A stretch of DNA of 64,000 bases from Glycomyces salinus (lineage in GTDB: Bacteria; Actinomycetota; Actinomycetes; Mycobacteriales; Micromonosporaceae), in NCBI RefSeq assembly GCF_016428645.1, contig NZ_JAELXW010000039.1, forward strand, positions 1-64,000, read 5' to 3'. The translations under genes were made by a program, and so were the position numbers. The notes under the pieces were generated by a model, which searched no databases, was not told the DNA's origin, and saw nothing but the letters and a program-made list of their open reading frames with translations. Within the stretch, counting starts at the first letter, position 1; each line of letters opens with the position of its first letter. Positions 59,438-64,000 of this stretch are shown here, one piece after another.

Positions 59438-60106
59438 GTGGCATTGCAGTCGACACGCAAGTCCGCGCTGGTCGATCAGGTGATCGAGCAGCTGCGAGGG
59501 CAGATCGGCGACGGCGAGTGGCCGGTCGGCTCGCGGATTCCCACCGAGAGTGAACTGGCCGACCTGCTCGGCGTCGGTCGCAACACCATCCGCGAGGGCG
59601 TGCGGGCCCTGGCCCACGCCGGGATGCTGGAGATCCGCCAGGGGGCCGGGACCTTCGTCGTCGGCCGCAGCGAGGTCACCGCCGCCGTCCGCCGCCGCAT
59701 CGCCGCCAGCCCGGCCTCGGACACCATGGAGGTCCGCCGCGGTCTGGAGATCGAGGCCGCCCGCCTGGCCGCCCGCCGCCGCACCGACGAGGACGTGACC
59801 CGCCTGCGCATCCTCCTGGCCGAGCGCGAGGCCACCCACGCAGTCGGCGACACCGAGGCGTTCATCGCCGCCGACGTCGCCCTCCACCAGGCCGTCGCCG
59901 AGGCCAGCCACAACAAGCTCCTGACCGAGCTGTACTCGGAGCTGGCCGACTCCCTGAGCGAGGCCGTGCGCGCCGGCGTCGGCGACGACATCGACTCCGA
60001 GCCCCATGTGGACCACAGCCGCGCCATCGAGGCCATCATCGCAGGCGACCCCGAACTGGCCGCCGCCGAGACCGCCTCCTACCTGCGCGACCTCATCGAC
60101 GACTGA
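59438..60106 (+). CDS. GntR-family regulator, FadR subfamily
   Basis: A 222-residue regulator with an N-terminal winged helix (QVIEQLRGQIGDGEWPVGSR, IPTESELADLLGVGRNTIRE) and an all-helical FCD domain with metal/ligand residues in FIAADVALHQAVAEASHNKL and VDHSRAIEAI. I begin at the GTG of VALQSTRKSALVDQ; a longer frame crosses the probable promoter. It is probably the local regulator of the divergent MFS gene and autoregulated. Confidence 0.88.
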   Translation: MALQSTRKSALVDQVIEQLRGQIGDGEWPVGSRIPTESELADLLGVGRNTIREGVRALAHAGMLEIRQGAGTFVVGRSEVTAAVRRRIAASPASDTMEVRRGLEIEAARLAARRRTDEDVTRLRILLAEREATHAVGDTEAFIAADVALHQAVAEASHNKLLTELYSELADSLSEAVRAGVGDDIDSEPHVDHSRAIEAIIAGDPELAAAETASYLRDLIDD

Positions 60107-60166
60107 AACCGGTCTCCGCGACCGAGAGATAGCATCGGTACGTACCCGAGAACGAGAGGAATCCGC

Positions 60167-60628
60167 ATGCGCCTGTCCGCCCGCGTCGATTACGCCCTCC
60201 GCGCCGCGGTCTCGCTCGCCGGATACGGCGACCGGTGGGTGTCGGCCGAGCAGATCGCCGACGATCAGGACATCCCGCGCAAGTTCCTCGAGTCGATCCT
60301 GCTCCAGCTGCGGCGCGGCGGCATCGCCGCCTCCAAGCGCGGCCCCGAGGGCGGCCACCGGCTCGCCCGCGGCGGCGACGAGATCAGCCTCGCCGACGTC
60401 ATCCGCGCCGTCGACGGGCCCCTGGTGGGCGTCCGCGGCGAGCGCCCCGAACAGGTCCCCTACTCGGGCACGGCCCGCGCCCTGACCGACGTGTGGATCG
60501 CGCTGCGGGTCAACGAGCGCGACATCCTCGAGTCGGTCAAGCTCGCCGACGTCGCCGCCGACCGGCTCCCGGCCACCGTCACCAAGCTCCTCGAAGACCC
60601 CGATGCCTGGGTCATCCGCGGCGCTTGA
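60167..60628 (+). CDS. Rrf2-family regulator lacking cysteines
   Basis: A 153-residue Rrf2 protein: winged helix MRLSARVDYALRAAVSLAGY, then VSAEQIADDQDIPRKFLESI and a dimerisation helix. It contains no cysteine at all, so it cannot bind the Fe-S cluster of IscR/NsrR-type members and should sense something else. AGAGGA precedes the ATG. Confidence 0.9.
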   Translation: MRLSARVDYALRAAVSLAGYGDRWVSAEQIADDQDIPRKFLESILLQLRRGGIAASKRGPEGGHRLARGGDEISLADVIRAVDGPLVGVRGERPEQVPYSGTARALTDVWIALRVNERDILESVKLADVAADRLPATVTKLLEDPDAWVIRGA

Positions 60629-60664
60629 GGCCCGCCCCGGGCCGGGGTTTGGAAGAATCGGGCC

Positions 60665-61597
60665 GTGAAGTTCCCCGACCTGGAAGCGTGGTGGGACCGC
60701 GTCGTGGCCGCCTCCCGCCGGCGCTGGCGCTTCGCCGACCACGCCTGGAGGGCCAAGGAGCGCTTCTTCGAGGTCCACAGCGGCCAGTTGGCCGCGGCCG
60801 TCTCCTACTACGCCTTCTTCGCGGCGCTGTCGATGTCGCTGCTGGCCCTGGCGATCTTCGGCTACATGCTGAACTTCCCCGACGTCTACGACACCGTCGA
60901 GACCTGGCTCCAGACCAACCTGCCGGTGATCGACATCGGGGTCCTGGAGGACTCCCGGCAGTCGGTGACGATCCTGGCCGCCATCGCCCTCGTCGTCGCC
61001 GGGGTCGCCTGGGTCCAGTCGGTGCGGACCTCGATCCGCCTGGCGTGGGGCCTGGAGGCGCAGCCGGGCAATCCGATCCTGCGGTGGCTGATCGACCTGC
61101 TGGTGCTGATGGGACTCTCGATCCTGCTGCTGATCACCATCGGCGCGACCGCCGGGGCCGAGGCCGTGCTGGCCTGGCTCGACCTCGACCACGCCGACGG
61201 CTCGCTGGCCCTGCTGATCTCGGGCGGCTCGGTCCTGGTGGGCCTGCTGGCCAACGCGCTGCTGGCGGCGGTCCTGCTCCAGGCCCTGCCGCGCCTGGCG
61301 CTGCCGCCCAAGCGGGTGCTGGCGGCCTCCATGTTCGTGTCGGTGGGCCTGGAACTGCTCAAGACGGTCGGGCGCATCTACATCCTGAACGTCTCCGACC
61401 GGCCCGCCTACCAGGCGGTGACCACGGCGGTGGGCCTGCTGCTGTTCCTGTACGTGTTCAACGTGCTGCTGATGCTGGCCGCGGCCTGGACGGCGACCTC
61501 GCAGCGCGGCACCGCCATCGATCTGTACCAGCGGACGAGGATCCGCAACGGCGAGTCCGTTTCGGAGGCCGAGGACCGGCCCGGACCGATGCCGTGA
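60665..61597 (+). CDS. YihY/BrkB family membrane protein
   Basis: A 310-residue integral membrane protein with six hydrophobic segments and the YihY signature (GQLAAAVSYYAFFAALSMSL; later LLLFLYVFNVLLMLAAAW). It was once thought to be RNase BN, which is wrong for this family; the function is unknown. It follows the Rrf2 gene by 36 nt and ends before a strong terminator. Confidence 0.9.
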   Translation: MKFPDLEAWWDRVVAASRRRWRFADHAWRAKERFFEVHSGQLAAAVSYYAFFAALSMSLLALAIFGYMLNFPDVYDTVETWLQTNLPVIDIGVLEDSRQSVTILAAIALVVAGVAWVQSVRTSIRLAWGLEAQPGNPILRWLIDLLVLMGLSILLLITIGATAGAEAVLAWLDLDHADGSLALLISGGSVLVGLLANALLAAVLLQALPRLALPPKRVLAASMFVSVGLELLKTVGRIYILNVSDRPAYQAVTTAVGLLLFLYVFNVLLMLAAAWTATSQRGTAIDLYQRTRIRNGESVSEAEDRPGPMP

Positions 61598-61601
61598 GCG
61601 A

Positions 61602-61640
61602 GGGGCGGCCCGGGCTCGCGCCCAGGCCGCCCCTTTTATT
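61602..61640 (+). terminator. intrinsic terminator after the BrkB gene
   Basis: The stem GGGGCGGCC-C-GGGC, loop TCGC and complement with one mismatched pair are followed by TTTTATT, a classical Rho-independent terminator on the plus strand. Confidence 0.85.
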
Positions 61641-61663
61641 CAGTGTTCAGTTGCGGGAGCGGG

Positions 61664-64000
61664 TCAGGCGACCGCGCAAATCCCGTCGTTCAGCACGAAC
61701 ATGCCCGGGTGGTCGGGGTCGCCGGTGCCCTGGAATCCGATCTGCTTGGTCTTCCCCGGCTTCAGCGGGAAGTTCCAGAAGGCGGGGTCGACCTCCAGCG
61801 TGTCGCCTTCCAGAGTGACCTCGCCGCCCCAGTCGTGCTTCACCGTCTCGACGCCGGTGCCCCTCCAGGACAGGTCCCAGCCGTCGATCGGCTCGTCGCC
61901 GGTGTTGGTGACCTTGACCTGGACGACGAACCCGTCGCCCCAGTCCGCGGCGACCTTGTACTCGACCGAGCAGTCGGCCGGGAGGTAGGGCGCCTCGGGG
62001 GCCGCGCCGTCGCCGGAGGCGGTGATCGGCTTCCACTGCGGCTCGTCCATGTCGTAGCCGATGAAGAAGCTCGGCCACGGCGGCTGATTGTAGGACTCGT
62101 TCTGCCAGGCGACCGCCAGGCGGTACTGCGGGTCCTGCATCAGCGTCGGGATCGAGTGCTCGGTCTCGATCACGGTGGTGAAGATCCGCACTCCGTCGTC
62201 CGAGTCCTTGCGCAGGATCAGCTCCTCGCGCCAGTCGCCGAACAGGTCGGCGGTCAGCACCGGGTTGCCCTTGGTGCCGTTGTTGGTGTGGACGCCCTCG
62301 GGAGTGAAGATCTCCTCCTGCTCGCCGGCCTCCGGATCCCACTCGGCGATGTAGGGGTGGATCGGCTCGTAGACCTCTTCGTCGAACTCGTGGTCGAAGA
62401 TCTCCCGTCCCAGGTCCCCGTCCCACCAGATCATGTGGTTGGCCGAGGGAATGGTCTCGCCGATGAGGGTGCCGTCGGCGGCCCGCAGCTCGCCGGCGCG
62501 GGAGTCCCACGCGCCGTCGGCGGTCACGGCCCAGCATTCGGCGCCGGGGTGGTCGGGGTCGATGTCGCCGCAGGTGCCGCGGCCGACGTCGCTGTCGCCG
62601 GGCATCGACCAGATGACCTCGCCGGTCTCGGCGTCGCGCATGGCCGCGCCGATGTTCCCCGAGCAGCTCATGCACTCGAACGGGCTGAAGATCTCCAGGC
62701 CCTCACGGTCCGGGTCGAGGTCGCCCACGTGCAGCGCGTCGCCGTGCCCCAGCTCGGAGCTGTACAGCGGCGTCCCGTCGTCGTTGATCGTCAGGGAGCC
62801 GTAGACGACCTCGTCGCGGCCGTCGGCGTCGACGTCGGCGATCGACAGCTGGTGGTTGCCCTGGCCCGAGTACTGCGGGCCGAAGTCCTGGGACTTGAAG
62901 TCCCAGCGCTTGACCAGGCTCTGGCCGTCCCAGTCCCAGGCGGCGACCTCGCTCTTGGTGTAGATGCCGCGGCTGGTGATCAGGCTCGGTCCGCTGCCGT
63001 CCAGGTAGGCCACCGAGGCCATCATGCGGTCGCCGCGGTTGCCGTAGCAGTCGCCCCAGTCGCAGATGTCGCCGCGGGCCGGGTCGTAGTCGGCCGTGTC
63101 GAGCGCGGCCCCGGTCTGTCCGTCGAAGACGGTCAGGAACTCCGGGCCCTCCAGGATGCGGCCGGAGTCGTTGCGGTGGTCGGCCTCGGCGTCGCCGATC
63201 ACGGCGCCGGTGCCGTCGACGGTCCCGTCGGCGGTCTTGAGCGCGACCTCGGCCTCGCCGTCGCCGTCGAGGTCGTAGGCGATCAGCGAGGTGTAGTGGG
63301 CCCCGGCCCGGATGTTGACGCCCAGGTCGATGCGCCACAGCAGCTCTCCGGAGAGGGTGTAGGCGTCGATGTAGACGTTCCCGGTGTGGCCGTCGTGCGC
63401 GTTGTCCTTGCCGTTGGACGGGTCCCACTTCTGGATGAGCTCGTAGGTTCCGTCGCCGTCCACGTCGGCGGCGGTGGCGTCGCCGGGCGAGTAGGTGTAG
63501 TCGACGCCGTCGGGGGTCGTGCCTCCTTCGGGGCGGTCCATGTCGATGTCGATGTACTGCCGGTCCCAGGCGGTGACCGAGTCGGTGTAGCCGGTCTCCT
63601 CGCCGTCCTGGACGGTCGCGATCCAGTAGGTGGAGTTGGCGGTGCCTTCGGCGTCGGTGAGGTTGGTCGCCTCGGTCGGCTCGTCGGTGATCAGCTCGCC
63701 GTCGCGGTAGACGTTGAACGCGGTGCCCTCGGGGTCGAGCGGGAGGCTGCGCCAGCCGAGGTAGACGCCGCCCTCGACGTCCACGGCGACCGGGGCGCGG
63801 TCGATGTCCTCCATCTGCGCCGAGCAGTCCTCGCACGGCTCGTCGGCGGCTCCGCCGTCGCCGGGAAGGTCGCCGACTCGGGTGATCTCCAGGCCGTTGA
63901 GGTGTCCGGTCTGGCCGGTCACGGTCATGTCGAGCCGGCCGTCCTCGACGAAGATCCCCTCGAAGTCGTGGGTGGCGACCGACTGGGATCCGGCGTTGCC
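61664..64000 (-). CDS. rhamnogalacturonan lyase (PL11) with cellulose-binding module, 5' truncated
   Basis: The frame is open to the window edge, so the N-terminus and signal peptide are outside; about 778 residues are visible. The large part is the PL11 beta-propeller (IDRAPVAVDVEGGVYLGWRS, YSPGDATAADVDGDGTYELI, WDPSNGKDNAHDGHTGNVYI, GNHQLSIADVDADGRDEVVY), with calcium-type DxDxDG loops. The last 100 residues (CSVEYKVAADWGDGFVVQVK, TNTGDEPIDGWDLSWRG) are a CBM2-like cellulose-binding module. The residues just before the first Met (FEGIFVEDGRLD) look like the end of another carbohydrate-binding or malectin-like module. It would be secreted to cut pectin rhamnogalacturonan I in plant litter. 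Confidence 0.9.
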   Translation of the reverse strand, partial: GNAGSQSVATHDFEGIFVEDGRLDMTVTGQTGHLNGLEITRVGDLPGDGGAADEPCEDCSAQMEDIDRAPVAVDVEGGVYLGWRSLPLDPEGTAFNVYRDGELITDEPTEATNLTDAEGTANSTYWIATVQDGEETGYTDSVTAWDRQYIDIDMDRPEGGTTPDGVDYTYSPGDATAADVDGDGTYELIQKWDPSNGKDNAHDGHTGNVYIDAYTLSGELLWRIDLGVNIRAGAHYTSLIAYDLDGDGEAEVALKTADGTVDGTGAVIGDAEADHRNDSGRILEGPEFLTVFDGQTGAALDTADYDPARGDICDWGDCYGNRGDRMMASVAYLDGSGPSLITSRGIYTKSEVAAWDWDGQSLVKRWDFKSQDFGPQYSGQGNHQLSIADVDADGRDEVVYGSLTINDDGTPLYSSELGHGDALHVGDLDPDREGLEIFSPFECMSCSGNIGAAMRDAETGEVIWSMPGDSDVGRGTCGDIDPDHPGAECWAVTADGAWDSRAGELRAADGTLIGETIPSANHMIWWDGDLGREIFDHEFDEEVYEPIHPYIAEWDPEAGEQEEIFTPEGVHTNNGTKGNPVLTADLFGDWREELILRKDSDDGVRIFTTVIETEHSIPTLMQDPQYRLAVAWQNESYNQPPWPSFFIGYDMDEPQWKPITASGDGAAPEAPYLPADCSVEYKVAADWGDGFVVQVKVTNTGDEPIDGWDLSWRGTGVETVKHDWGGEVTLEGDTLEVDPAFWNFPLKPGKTKQIGFQGTGDPDHPGMFVLNDGICAVA

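Noticed and set aside
55885-59553. A 1222-codon plus-strand frame
   Set aside because: It is antisense to acetoacetyl-CoA synthetase and the MFS gene, with low-complexity composition typical of GC-rich shadows.

Overview
The window is very GC-rich, uses many GTG and TTG starts, has short intergenic gaps and overlapping stop/start junctions, and carries actinobacterial core genes (MtrA/MtrB/LpqB, MoeZ, DUF3152, DUF3107, DUF6912, SecA with SEC-C, long-form HPF). It is a chromosomal piece of an actinomycete. I would guess Glycomycetales/Micromonosporales rather than Mycobacteriales, but the sequence alone does not settle that. Blocks of gene order match the Mycobacterium tuberculosis neighbourhoods manA-sahH-mtrAB-lpqB-comF-hpf-secA and moeZ-DUF3152-TetR-DUF3107-(ferritin-like)-rhlE, interleaved and separated by other genes.

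Left part (1-11.5 kb): a truncated SIS-domain sugar isomerase-like gene and manA, a tandem GNAT with a structured leader, ahcY, and an array of 18 perfect 41-bp repeats that begins inside the last codons of ahcY. A minus-strand run follows (proline-rich protein, alpha/beta hydrolase, DUF3152 metzincin, moeZ), then TetR and DUF3107. 11.5-21.2 kb: mtrA-mtrB-lpqB, a type II NADH dehydrogenase, and a MoxR/DUF58/DUF4129 operon.

Accessory region (21.3-30.7 kb): a broken PIN toxin, a tyrosine phosphatase and its decayed second copy, an Rpn-like PD-(D/E)XK protein, an AAA/DUF4143 ATPase behind an array of direct repeats, and a four-gene operon encoding a cytosolic subtilisin, an ECF sigma factor, a small two-domain protein and a TPR-CHAT caspase-like protease. 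That operon is the most interesting system in the window. TPR-CHAT, an ECF sigma and a small adjacent protein recall the logic of the type III-E CRISPR Craspase (TPR-CHAT/Csx30/RpoE), but without any CRISPR component.

30.7-46.3 kb: a DUF397-like protein, pruA, a membrane protein, a VapBC pair, secA with DUF6912, two tandem-GNAT genes, an L,D-transpeptidase lipoprotein, hpf, comF, an FtsX/MacB-type permease with an adaptor but no ATPase, and a ferritin-like protein. 46.5-64 kb: a DEAD-box helicase behind a three-hairpin leader, small membrane proteins, MarC, a SigE-family ECF sigma with its membrane partner, a PH-domain protein, a TrmH-type methyltransferase, a copper P-type ATPase with a CsoR-like operator, acetoacetyl-CoA synthetase, a CynX/NimT MFS carrier divergent from a FadR-type regulator, an Rrf2 regulator without cysteines, a BrkB-family protein, and a truncated rhamnogalacturonan lyase with a cellulose-binding module.

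I saw no rRNA or tRNA genes, CRISPR arrays or insertion sequences. Many genes have a TANNNT box 6-7 nt before the start codon and no Shine-Dalgarno, suggesting frequent leaderless transcription.
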